From contig NZ_JAKGRW010000012.1 of the NCBI RefSeq assembly GCF_021555175.1, positions 124,001 to 188,000 of the forward strand: a stretch of 64,000 nucleotides of DNA, given 5' to 3'. Each line of letters opens with the position of its first letter. Position 1 is the stretch's first letter. A model generated the notes under the pieces. That model searched no databases and was not told the DNA's origin. It saw nothing but the letters and a program-made list of their open reading frames with translations. Shown here in pieces: positions 47,210 through 55,679 of the stretch. The stretch comes from Nocardioides alcanivorans (GTDB taxonomy: Bacteria; Actinomycetota; Actinomycetes; Propionibacteriales; Nocardioidaceae). Made by a program: the position numbers and the translations under genes.

Positions 47210-48715
47210 ACGGGGCTCCGGATGGGTGTCCACCCAGACCGTCTTCTCCTCGGTGTATTCACGCATGACCTCGATGCCATTCTCTTGGCCTAGGCCGCTG
47301 GCCTTTAGACCGCCGAAGGGGGCGGCATAGGAGACCCGGCGGTAGCAGTTGACCCACACCGTGCCCGCCCGAACAGCGTTGACCATCCGTTGCGTCCTGC
47401 CGAGATTCGTGGTCCAGACAGCCGCCGCCAAGCCATACGGCGTGTCGTTCGCCATCTCGATCGCCTGCTCCTCAGTCGAGAACGGGATAAGCCCTGTGAC
47501 GGGCCCGAAGATCTCCTCCCTCGCCAGCTCCATCGACATGTTCACATCGGCGAACACGGTCGGTGCCACGTGGAATCCCTTCTCGCTCGGTGCCGTGTCT
47601 GGTCGCCCACCGCCGGTCACGAGCCGCGCCCCCTGGACTTGAGCGGTACTGATCCGGCCCAGCACCGCTTCGTACTGGCGGCTCCAGGTGAGAGCACCCA
47701 TCTCGGAGTTCCAATCGAACGGGTCGCCGATGCGGATGGCCTCGACCCGTCTCACGAGTCTGGCCAGTACCTCGTCGTAGACCGACCGGTGCACCAGCAC
47801 CCGAGAGCCGGCCGTACACATCTGACCACCTGCCGCGAAGGCGCCCGACAAGATGCCGTTCACGGCCAGATCCAGGTCCGCGTCATCGAAGATGATATTG
47901 GGGGACTTCCCACCGAGCTCCAACGACACGCGAGTGAGATTGTCGGCTGCAGAGCGCATCACGCTCCGCCCTGTCGCGGTCGATCCGGTGAACGCGATCT
48001 TGTCGACTCCCGGATGCGCGGCAAGCGCCGCGCCCGCCTCTCGCTGTCCGGACACGACGTTCACCACACCCGCGGGAACTCCCGCACGTTCAACCACCCT
48101 GGCGAACTCCAGCGTTGACACCGGCGCCACTTCGGAGGGCTTGATCACGACCACGTTCCCTGCCGCCAATGCAGGAGCGAGCTTCCACAGCATCAACAGG
48201 ATCGGCGAGTTCCACGGTGTGATCGCCGCGACAACTCCGACGGGACCCGGCACCGTGTAGGCGAAAGTCTCGGGCATCGGTACCGGGATCGTGCTGCCCC
48301 GATGGCTCTCGGCGAGCCCGGCGAAGTAGTAGCACCAGCCGCTGAAGGCACGGGCGAGACCGATGGTCTCCCTGACGACCTTGCCGGTGTCCAGGAGCTC
48401 ATGCACAGCCAGTCGCTCGATGACCTCGGGCTTGGCGAGCTCATCGCCGAGCCGACGCAACACCGCTGCGCGCTCCGCCGCGCTCGCCTGTCCCCACCCT
48501 CCGTCGAAGGCCCTCCGCGCGGCGCGCACCGCTGCGTCGACATCGGCCGCGTCGGCCTCCGCGACCTCAGCCCAGGGTTCACCCGTGGTCGGGTTGGTAG
48601 AGGTGAAGGTGCGGCCCGATCGTGACTCGACCCACCTCCCTCCGATGAAGAGACCGTAGCGAGCGACCCCGTCGTAGGGATTGCTCAATACCGGCTGCTC
48701 CGCGGGGTCGCTCAT
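47189..48715 (-). CDS. aldehyde dehydrogenase (2 of 3)
   Basis: 508 residues, intact. NAD fold ITPWNSPILLMLWKLAPALA, GSTATGRSVMRSAADN, catalytic Glu in VSLELGGKSPNIIFDDADLD and Cys in AAGGQMCTAGSRVLVH. Closing block VNCYRRVSYAAPFGGLKASG is of the betaine/phenylacetaldehyde-type ALDHs. ATG overlaps the CoA-transferase stop (ATGA at 48712-48715). Last gene of the seven-gene operon; may oxidise the aldehyde released by the ThDP enzyme (inference). Confidence 0.92.
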   Translation of the reverse strand: MSDPAEQPVLSNPYDGVARYGLFIGGRWVESRSGRTFTSTNPTTGEPWAEVAEADAADVDAAVRAARRAFDGGWGQASAAERAAVLRRLGDELAKPEVIERLAVHELLDTGKVVRETIGLARAFSGWCYYFAGLAESHRGSTIPVPMPETFAYTVPGPVGVVAAITPWNSPILLMLWKLAPALAAGNVVVIKPSEVAPVSTLEFARVVERAGVPAGVVNVVSGQREAGAALAAHPGVDKIAFTGSTATGRSVMRSAADNLTRVSLELGGKSPNIIFDDADLDLAVNGILSGAFAAGGQMCTAGSRVLVHRSVYDEVLARLVRRVEAIRIGDPFDWNSEMGALTWSRQYEAVLGRISTAQVQGARLVTGGGRPDTAPSEKGFHVAPTVFADVNMSMELAREEIFGPVTGLIPFSTEEQAIEMANDTPYGLAAAVWTTNLGRTQRMVNAVRAGTVWVNCYRRVSYAAPFGGLKASGLGQENGIEVMREYTEEKTVWVDTHPEPRDPFRLA

Positions 48716-49926
48716 TCGGTTCCCTTCGTCTGGGCTGGAGACGATCCTGATGCTGATCGACAGATGTCGTCGACGAGACCGTCACTGTCTGCGATCTCGG
48801 CCAGGATCGCCTGGTTGTGCTCACCGAGCAGCGGCACCTCGCCAATCGGAGCGGTCGGGTCTGCTACGGGCGTGCGTGGCAGAGGAACTCCGGATGGAGT
48901 GGTGGCCCACAGTCCCATTGCCTCGAGTTGAGCGTCGCCGATCAATGAGCCGATCGATCGGACCGCTGACGCTGGAACCGTGGCCCCCATCAGGCGTTCG
49001 ACCACCACGTCGGCCGGCACCTGAGAAATACAGGCCTCGATCTCAGCGATCAGCTCGAGACGATTCCGATTGCGCGACGCGTTGTCGGCGAATCGAGGAT
49101 CCTCGATCAACCGCTCGGCCCCCAGGGCCACCGCTGCCCGTCGCCACATCGGATCGCTGTTGACCCCGATCATGACCATTCCATCCGCCGCTCGAATGGC
49201 CTGGTAGGGCGCGAAGTTGTGCTGTGCGGTGCCCAACCGCTTCGGCTCCACGCCGGCCAGACGCGCCGACAGCAGATGATGCATCATGTAGCCGATTGCC
49301 GTGCCCAGCAGTGTCATCTGCACCCGCTGACCTCGTCCGTCACGTTCGCGCTGGAGCAACGCTGCGACGACCCCCAGAGCAGCCCAGGTACCGGTGCCGA
49401 CGTCCACCACCGCTCCACCCACCCGGGCAGGCTCGCCATCGGGATAGCCGGTGAGCTCCATCAAGCCGGAGTAGGCCTGGATGACGGCATCGAATCCGGC
49501 CACACCAGCCAGCGGACCGACATCGCCGAAGGCATTGACACTGCAATAGACGAGACGTTCGTTGATCGCCGAGAGATCCTCCCAGCCCAGTCCCAGCGTC
49601 GCCGCCTTGCCGGGCCGCATGCTCTCGACGAAGACGTCGGCCTCGGCCACCAGTCGGTGGATCGTACGACGACCCTCGGCGGTCTTGGCGTCGATCACGA
49701 TCGACTCCTTGCCGCGGTTGAACGCGGAGAAAACCGTCGAAACGCCCGTCTCATCCCGCGGCGTCCACTCTCGCGAGATGTCGCCGCCCGGCGGCTCGAC
49801 CTTGATCACTCTGGCGCCGAGGTCGGCGAGCATCAAGGTGGCCGACGGCCCGGCGATGTTCACCGTCAGATCTACGACGGTGACTCCCTTGAGCGGGGCG
49901 AGACCGTCGAGGGCCGTATCCATCAT
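48712..49926 (-). CDS. CaiB/BaiF-type (class III) CoA-transferase (1 of 2)
   Basis: About 404 residues. Class III CoA-transferase: LKGVTVVDLTVNIAGPSATL, ADLGARVIKVEPPGGDISRE, KESIVIDAKTAEGR, and AGFDAVIQAYSGLMELTGYP with the Asp that forms the acyl anhydride in formyl-CoA-transferase-like members. Intact. ATG 49926 overlaps the ThDP-enzyme stop. Moves CoA between carboxylates without ATP. Next to a ThDP enzyme, it recalls the formyl-CoA transferase / oxalyl-CoA decarboxylase pairing. Confidence 0.9.
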   Translation of the reverse strand: MMDTALDGLAPLKGVTVVDLTVNIAGPSATLMLADLGARVIKVEPPGGDISREWTPRDETGVSTVFSAFNRGKESIVIDAKTAEGRRTIHRLVAEADVFVESMRPGKAATLGLGWEDLSAINERLVYCSVNAFGDVGPLAGVAGFDAVIQAYSGLMELTGYPDGEPARVGGAVVDVGTGTWAALGVVAALLQRERDGRGQRVQMTLLGTAIGYMMHHLLSARLAGVEPKRLGTAQHNFAPYQAIRAADGMVMIGVNSDPMWRRAAVALGAERLIEDPRFADNASRNRNRLELIAEIEACISQVPADVVVERLMGATVPASAVRSIGSLIGDAQLEAMGLWATTPSGVPLPRTPVADPTAPIGEVPLLGEHNQAILAEIADSDGLVDDICRSASGSSPAQTKGTE

Positions 49927-51683
49927 GCCCCGTCTTCCCGCAGTCGATCGAACCGTCCCGGTGAACGAGTACCGATGGCGTCTGCCGGCCACTGGCGCGG
50001 CGGCCACTTCACCGAACCCCCGGACCCGGTCGCCGGGTAATCATGGGCCCGACTGATCGGTACGTCGATGACATACACCGTCCCTGACGCGACGCCGCGC
50101 GCAACGGCCGCATCCAGCTCGCCGGCATCCTCCACCCGCTCACCCTCAGCACCGTAGGCACGTGCGAGGGCGGCGAAGTCCGGGTTGTTGAGCTCGGTCC
50201 ACGCGGACTGGCCGTAGAGGTGGTTCATGAAGCTGCGATTGGCGCCGAGGCTGGAGTCGTTGAACACGACCACAGTGACCGGGATGTTCTCGCGCAACGC
50301 GAGGGCGATCTCGTTGTACGAGTAGCCGAAGCCACCGTCGCCGACACCAACGACGACATTGGACTCAGGACTGGCTAGCTTGGCTCCCAACGCCATCGGC
50401 AGCCCCGCCCCGAGCACGCCCGCGCCGAAGGTGGTCACGAGCCGACGGGAGCGCTCGGTGGTGGTGCCCTGGAACACCCACGCGAGGTTATTGCCGGTGT
50501 CCGTGGCGATGATGTCTTCGGGGCGCAGCGCCGATTCGATCGCCGACGCAACCCGCCAAGGGCTGATCGGGCTCTCGTCTGATTGGCTCCGCTCCCGGAC
50601 CGTCGCCTGCCACTCCTTCTTCATCTGCGCCGCTCGCTGGTGGTGCGGTCGGTCCTGGTAGGGAAGCTCCCTGAAGTCCGCATCGCCACGCGTGGCCTCG
50701 ATGAGCTGCCTCAAGACCGTCCGGGCGTCGCCGATCATGCCGATCTCGGGGAAGTAGAAGTTGCCCAGCTGGGCAGCGTCGGTGTCGACATGGATCAGTC
50801 GGCCCGGAAGGGGCGCGGTGTAGGACTGGCTGTAGCCCCATTCCGAGAGTCTGGTTCCGATCGCCAGCACCACGTCCGCTTCGGCCATCCAGTCGTTGGC
50901 ACAGCGGGTCCCGATCGGGCCGTTGGAACCCAGGGAGAGCGGGTGCGACTCTGGCAAGATGCCCTGCGCGGTGTGCGAGGTCGTCACCGGCAGGCCGATC
51001 AACTCAGCGAGCTCACGAACCTCATCGTCTGCGCCGGAGGTGACCGCGCCGCCGCCGACCAGCAGCACAGGTCGCTCGGCGTTGACCAGCAGGCTGATCG
51101 CAGCTCGGATCTGTTCGGGGTCCGCACCGGCACGGTACGTCGGCGAGGGGAATCCGGTGGGGATCTCCATCTCAGCGACGTCGACCGTGAGGTCGAACGG
51201 AATGTCCACGAACGTGGGTCCCGCCGGTGCGCCGTGAGCCCGCTGGAACGCTCGGTTGATCAGCTCCGGTATCCGGTCCGGACGCTCCGCCCTGGTCGCC
51301 CAGCGGGTGACTGGAGCCAGCGAGTCGACGTTCGGCATCTCCTGCATCGCCTCACGCGTCTGGAACGCGCCATCGGTGTTGAAGCCGAGATGCACCGAGG
51401 GGATCCTCGAGTACAAGCCCTCATAGAGAGCCATGGGGATCATGAGCGTGCCGCAGGTGTGCCACAAGCCGGCGGCGGCGCCCCGGCCCTTGACGAAGTT
51501 GTACCCGTTGATCAGGTGCGCCCCACCCAACTCAGTCGTTGGGTTGATGGTCCGCATTCCCTTGCGCCCGCGTGTGGCGTCGGCCAGTTCTTGCGTGGTG
51601 TGCCCGATGTAGCCGACCAGCAGATCAGTTCCGCAGGCCTCAAGGGTGTCCAGGATCGCGTCCGCTCCTCGTATGAGAGCCAT
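49923..51683 (-). CDS. ThDP-dependent enzyme, acetolactate-synthase superfamily
   Basis: 586 residues, intact. N-terminal PYR domain with the activating Glu in TINPTTELGGAHLINGYNFV (about residue 51), middle domain RPVLLVGGGAVTSGADDEVR, and C-terminal PP domain with ThDP motif GVGDGGFGYSYNEIALALRE and FNDSSLGANRSFMN. Not clearly one of acetolactate synthase, benzoylformate decarboxylase, oxalyl-CoA decarboxylase or IolD; closest I can say is a decarboxylase or C-C lyase. In operon with an acyl-CoA transferase and an ALDH. ATG follows AGGAG. Confidence 0.82.
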   Translation of the reverse strand: MALIRGADAILDTLEACGTDLLVGYIGHTTQELADATRGRKGMRTINPTTELGGAHLINGYNFVKGRGAAAGLWHTCGTLMIPMALYEGLYSRIPSVHLGFNTDGAFQTREAMQEMPNVDSLAPVTRWATRAERPDRIPELINRAFQRAHGAPAGPTFVDIPFDLTVDVAEMEIPTGFPSPTYRAGADPEQIRAAISLLVNAERPVLLVGGGAVTSGADDEVRELAELIGLPVTTSHTAQGILPESHPLSLGSNGPIGTRCANDWMAEADVVLAIGTRLSEWGYSQSYTAPLPGRLIHVDTDAAQLGNFYFPEIGMIGDARTVLRQLIEATRGDADFRELPYQDRPHHQRAAQMKKEWQATVRERSQSDESPISPWRVASAIESALRPEDIIATDTGNNLAWVFQGTTTERSRRLVTTFGAGVLGAGLPMALGAKLASPESNVVVGVGDGGFGYSYNEIALALRENIPVTVVVFNDSSLGANRSFMNHLYGQSAWTELNNPDFAALARAYGAEGERVEDAGELDAAVARGVASGTVYVIDVPISRAHDYPATGSGGSVKWPPRQWPADAIGTRSPGRFDRLREDGA

Positions 51684-51792
51684 CAGTCCTTCTCCTCTGC
51701 GTGATATCCAGCGGGTGCGGCCAGGATGGCGTCACCTCTGCGCACTGGAATGTGGGGTCGAGATCTCCTCTCGACCGGGGATGTAGAAGTGC

Positions 51793-52566
51793 TCAGCGAC
51801 CTTGATAGGCAGGCGGGCGGCGCTCGGAGAACGCGGCGATGCCCTCGGCGGCGTCATCGGTGAACTTGAGCATCCGGAGCATGGTCTCCTCGAGGCGCAG
51901 GCCCGACGTCCGGTCCATGTCACGGGCGCGGATCGCCAGCTCCTTGCACGCCTGGACCGCGAGGGGCGGGAGCTCGGCGAGCCGCCGCGCGTAGCCCAGG
52001 GCCGTCTCCAGCAACTCCTCGGCAGGCACCACCTTGTTGATAAGGCCCCATCGCAGCGCCGTCTCGGCGTCGATGGGCTCACCCAGGAGCAGCATCTCCA
52101 TGGCGATCGGGTGCGGAAGCTGTTCGAGAAGTCGCTGTGTGCCTCCGTTCGCAGGAAGGAGTCCGCGTTTGACCTCACTGAGAGCGAACGTCGCATGCGA
52201 GGCCGCCACTCGCAGATCGGTCGCCAGGAGGAGGGTCACGCCGCCACCCATGCAATACCCGTTGACCGCGGCGATCACAGGCTTGTGCACCTCCAGGCCC
52301 TTGTTCAGCAACTGGCCCTTCTGGGTGTTCCAGAACTCTGAGAGGTCTCCGGGCGAGCCCACGAACGACTTGAGGTCGGCTCCCGCCGTGAACGACTTCT
52401 CACCGGCGCCAGTGATGACGGCGGCACGGATGTCTCCGTCATCGCGAACACGGATCCACGCCTCCGAGAGGGCCTGGTAGGTCGCGCCGTCCATCGCGTT
52501 CATCCGCTCGGGCCGGTTGATGGTGATCGTCGCTACGCCCTGGTCTAGCTCGAAATCCAATGACAT
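51793..52566 (-). CDS. enoyl-CoA hydratase/isomerase-family protein
   Basis: 257 residues. Crotonase fold: ATITINRPERMNAMDGATYQ, EKSFTAGADLKSFVGS (oxyanion hole), VIAAVNGYCMGGGVTLLLAT, and LSEVKRGLLPANGGTQRLLE. The usual first catalytic Glu (GGCE) is Val here (GGGV) while the second Glu is kept (SEVKRG), so hydration may differ from textbook enoyl-CoA hydratase. ATG with AAGGA. Third from the distal end of the operon. Confidence 0.87.
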   Translation of the reverse strand: MSLDFELDQGVATITINRPERMNAMDGATYQALSEAWIRVRDDGDIRAAVITGAGEKSFTAGADLKSFVGSPGDLSEFWNTQKGQLLNKGLEVHKPVIAAVNGYCMGGGVTLLLATDLRVAASHATFALSEVKRGLLPANGGTQRLLEQLPHPIAMEMLLLGEPIDAETALRWGLINKVVPAEELLETALGYARRLAELPPLAVQACKELAIRARDMDRTSGLRLEETMLRMLKFTDDAAEGIAAFSERRPPAYQGR

Positions 52567-52580
52567 GAGTCGCGTCCTTA

Positions 52581-53459
52581 CTAGTTCTCGTCGTTGTCGG
52601 CGGCCATCGACCGGGCCGCGATCCGTTCAGCCATTGCGATGAGCGGACCGTCGACCATGCGTCCCTCGAAGCTGCTCACGCCGGCTCCATCGAGCGCGAC
52701 CGTGGCGAGGAGTCGCGCTGCCCAACCCTCCTGGACCTCCGTGGGCCGATAGGCCGCTCGGATCTCCGGGACCTGTGCCGGATGAATCGCGACCTTCGCA
52801 GCAAAGCCCATGGCCACGGCATCCGCAGACTCCGCGCGCAGTCCATCGAGATCCTCGATGGCGTGGTAGACGCCATCCCAGGCCTGTACTCCAGCAGCAC
52901 CCGCGGCAAGAAGGATCCGGCTGCGCGCATATGTCACGTGCGGTAGATAGCCGCCATCGGCTCGACGACTGCTCCACCCGCCGAGGTCGGCGGTGAGGTC
53001 CTCGCCACCCCACATCAGGGCGACGCAGTTCTCGACTGCGGCGATGGAATCGGCTGCCTGTACTCCGCGGGCCGTCTCGCAGAGCGCGATGATCCGCCAC
53101 GGCGCCAGCTCCTCGACGTCGCCGGCCGCCTCGGTCTTGGGAAGCATCAGGAACCGGAGAGCCGAGTCAGCCAGCATCTCTAGGTCGGCTAGACCCTCCT
53201 CGGTGCTCGGTGGGTTGATCCGCACCACCGTTCGCTCGGGTGGGAGCAGGTGGATGACGTCTCGGAGCATCTCCCGCGCCGCCTGCTTGCGCTCGGGAGC
53301 GACAGCGTCCTCCAGGTCGACGATGAGGACATCGGCACGACTCAGCGCCTTGTCGTACCTGTCCGGCCGATCGGCAGGGCAGAAGAGCACGGCCGGGCAC
53401 GGCGGGGGCGACACGGTCGCACCTGTCGCCGACACCGGCCCCGATCGCGCGATACCCAT
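52581..53459 (-). CDS. HpcH/HpaI/CitE-like CoA-ester lyase
   Basis: 292 residues. CitE-type beta-barrel lyase: AVLFCPADRPDRYDKALSRA, ADVLIVDLEDAVAPERKQAA (Asp/Glu metal), VVRINPPSTEEG (Arg), ALCETARGVQAAD, and LMWGGEDLTADLGG (metal Glu/Asp). Cleaves 3-hydroxyacyl-CoA or malyl-CoA-like substrates to acetyl-CoA or acyl-CoA plus a 2-oxoacid. Only 3 bp between it and the FAH gene, 14 bp to the hydratase. Confidence 0.88.
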   Translation of the reverse strand: MGIARSGPVSATGATVSPPPCPAVLFCPADRPDRYDKALSRADVLIVDLEDAVAPERKQAAREMLRDVIHLLPPERTVVRINPPSTEEGLADLEMLADSALRFLMLPKTEAAGDVEELAPWRIIALCETARGVQAADSIAAVENCVALMWGGEDLTADLGGWSSRRADGGYLPHVTYARSRILLAAGAAGVQAWDGVYHAIEDLDGLRAESADAVAMGFAAKVAIHPAQVPEIRAAYRPTEVQEGWAARLLATVALDGAGVSSFEGRMVDGPLIAMAERIAARSMAADNDEN

Positions 53460-53462
53460 CGC

Positions 53463-54311
53463 TCAGCCCTGCTCGACCTTCGTCGGGCACGGCACTGCGC
53501 CCTCGGTGCTCACGGAAACGCGGAGACTCCCACCCAGACCATCGATCGTGACCTCGATCGAGTCCCCGTCCTCGACCGGGCCGACCCCGGCAGGCGTACC
53601 CGAGGTGATGACGTCCCCGGGTTCCAGTGTCGTGATCGACGAGGCGTAGCTGACCAGGTCGGCGATACCCCAGATCAGCCTTGCGGTGGAGGAGTCCTGT
53701 CGGACGGTCTCGTTGACCCGGCAGGAGAAGGTCAGACTCTCCACTCCGGGGAGCTCGTCCAACGTCACGATCCAGGGCCCCATCGGGGTGAAGGTCTCGA
53801 ACGACTTGCGAGTGGATCGATCCTCACCGCCGCGCATGGTCATGTCCAGGAGTGCGGTGACGCCGAAGACGTGGTCGAGCGCATCGGACTTGCTGACATG
53901 TCGAGCACGTCGACCGATCACGACGGCGACCTCGCCCTCCTGATCGAACCGCCGATCGAGGTAGGGGAGCTGCACTTGCCCGCCGTGCCCGATGACCGAC
54001 GTGGGCGCCTTGAGGAAGAGGCCGAGGCCAGAGACCTGAACAGCCTCGTCCATCTCGAGCTGGTGATCGCGGTAGTTCACCGGGGCCGCGAAGATCTTGC
54101 CGGGGTCCGGTACCGGAGCCATCAGAGTGACGTCGCTGAGCGCGGTCGGGTCGAGAAGGTGGGGGTTCTGCTCGCCTTCGCTCCAGGCATGGATGAATCG
54201 CCGCATCGCGCTCGACTGGCCAGGCGCAGCTGGAGGGAACTGGGAGACCTCGCGGACTTGTCCTGCTGCGACGAGTCCGACTCGGCCATCATTGAAACTG
54301 GCTACACGCAC
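53463..54311 (-). CDS. fumarylacetoacetate-hydrolase-family protein
   Basis: 282 residues. FAH-family C-terminal domain: GKIFAAPVNYRDHQLEM, SVIGHGGQVQLPYL, FDQEGEVAVVIGRRARHVSK (metal Glu), DVFGVTALLDMTMRG-type block (HVFGVTALLDMTMRGGED), and the closing LEPGDVITSGTPAGVGPVED. Likely hydrolyses maleylpyruvate or fumarylpyruvate made after the dioxygenase. The GTG at 54311 has AAGGAG. No maleylpyruvate isomerase lies in the operon, so the enzyme may take maleylpyruvate directly. Confidence 0.88.
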   Translation of the reverse strand: MRVASFNDGRVGLVAAGQVREVSQFPPAAPGQSSAMRRFIHAWSEGEQNPHLLDPTALSDVTLMAPVPDPGKIFAAPVNYRDHQLEMDEAVQVSGLGLFLKAPTSVIGHGGQVQLPYLDRRFDQEGEVAVVIGRRARHVSKSDALDHVFGVTALLDMTMRGGEDRSTRKSFETFTPMGPWIVTLDELPGVESLTFSCRVNETVRQDSSTARLIWGIADLVSYASSITTLEPGDVITSGTPAGVGPVEDGDSIEVTIDGLGGSLRVSVSTEGAVPCPTKVEQG

Positions 54312-54377
54312 GGCTGGCTACTCCTTCGAGCTCGGGAGAACGGTGGGGGTGTTCGGCTGCTCCGCTGGTCTGGGCGT

Positions 54378-55415
54378 TCACAGCGCCTCCTCGCGATAGA
54401 GGTTCAATGCCTTCATCACCGGTGTGTTGGAGTAGGCGAAGATGACCGCGTCCTCATCACGGGAGGCGTTGCGGTGTTGGTATGACGACCATCCCGGGAT
54501 CACGAAGACGTCGTTGGGGTGCCAGTCGAGCGTGACGTCGCCCACCTGCGTCGTGCCGTGTCCTCGGACCACGTGGCAGATCACGCTGGGTGTGTAGCGA
54601 CGTGGACGACCGACGAACCCCGGCCGGAGCCGCTGGACCTGACATCCGATCGTCGGCAGAACCGGCCCGCCGTTGAGTGGATTGGTGTATTCCAGCGCGA
54701 CACCATCGTGTTCGCAGCCGTCTACATCGTCACCGATCGCCGCGAGCGCGCGCTCGGTCTCGGCCCACGGATAGTTGCCGATCGGCGTGTTGGGTGAGTC
54801 GCGATGCAACCACGTCGGGTTGAGCCGCCCGTGAATGTACTGACGCGTGGACGCGTCATCAGCGACGGTTGATTCCTGGAACTCATCGGGATGCCGCTCA
54901 TAGAATCCAGCTTCGAGGAGATTGACAAGCGGATAATCGAGGCCGTCGAGCCACATCATCGGCTCATCCGCTGGATGGAAGTGGTCGTGCCATTGGAAGC
55001 CGGCTGTCATGAGGAGGTCGCCGGGTCGCATATGCACCCGCTCACCATCAACGGTGGTGTAGACGCCCGAGCCTTCGATGACGAATCGGAAGGCATTCGA
55101 AGTGTGCCGATGCGCGGGCGCCTGCTCACCGGGGAGCAGGATCTGGATACCGGCATAGAGCGTGTTGACTGTCGCCGGCGGTTCCTGCAAGCCAGGGTTC
55201 ACCAACATCAACACCCGCCGTTGAGCATCTTCGATAGGTAGGTGCTCGGCGAAGTACATCGCGTACTTACGCAGCGATTCGTAGTGCCACACCGTCGGAA
55301 CCGCGACCGACTTCGGCTCGGGCCGGAACAGATCCCCGAGGTATCTCCACAGCGGCGCAGCACCCTCCGCCGCTAGGCCTCGGTAAGCATCTTCATTGTT
55401 CGTGATCATCGTCAT
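54378..55415 (-). CDS. gentisate 1,2-dioxygenase-like bicupin
   Basis: 345 residues, two cupin domains. N-terminal metal site HRHTSNAFRFVIEGSGVYTT (His-x-His) with MTAGFQWHDHFHPADEPMMW; C-terminal cupin PSVICHVVRGHGTTQVGDVT and FVIPGWSSYQHRNASRDEDA. Matches the gentisate / 1-hydroxy-2-naphthoate dioxygenase family: ring fission next to the OH using Fe(II) and O2. First gene of the seven-gene operon. ATG at 55415; AGGGA upstream. The ring substrate may be gentisate or a related hydroxy-acid. Confidence 0.88.
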   Translation of the reverse strand: MTMITNNEDAYRGLAAEGAAPLWRYLGDLFRPEPKSVAVPTVWHYESLRKYAMYFAEHLPIEDAQRRVLMLVNPGLQEPPATVNTLYAGIQILLPGEQAPAHRHTSNAFRFVIEGSGVYTTVDGERVHMRPGDLLMTAGFQWHDHFHPADEPMMWLDGLDYPLVNLLEAGFYERHPDEFQESTVADDASTRQYIHGRLNPTWLHRDSPNTPIGNYPWAETERALAAIGDDVDGCEHDGVALEYTNPLNGGPVLPTIGCQVQRLRPGFVGRPRRYTPSVICHVVRGHGTTQVGDVTLDWHPNDVFVIPGWSSYQHRNASRDEDAVIFAYSNTPVMKALNLYREEAL

Positions 55416-55616
55416 CTAATGGATCCCTGGTCGCTGTTCGCTGTTCGGCAGGACAGATCTGAGGACATAGCGCAAGGCGCCTAAGACATCGGCAACAGGA
55501 GCCGGACCACGTAGGTGGCGACGCGTTTCCCTTTATCGGTGTCTGGCCGATCTCCCCGCCAACGGCGACGAAGTCGGGCGCTTCCGGGCCATGCCGCGGC
55601 CAGTCGCGCTATTTCG

Positions 55617-55628
55617 TCAGTACACGGA
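55617..55628. promoter_or_regulatory. operator copy TCAGTACACGGA
   Basis: In the divergent gap between the dioxygenase operon and the second CoA-transferase. TATTCT follows after one base on the plus strand, 52 bp before the ATG at 55680. Confidence 0.62.
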
Positions 55629-55679
55629 GTATTCTAAGGTGGACAACCTGCAACGTCAATGCGCAAAGCCGAGGAACCC

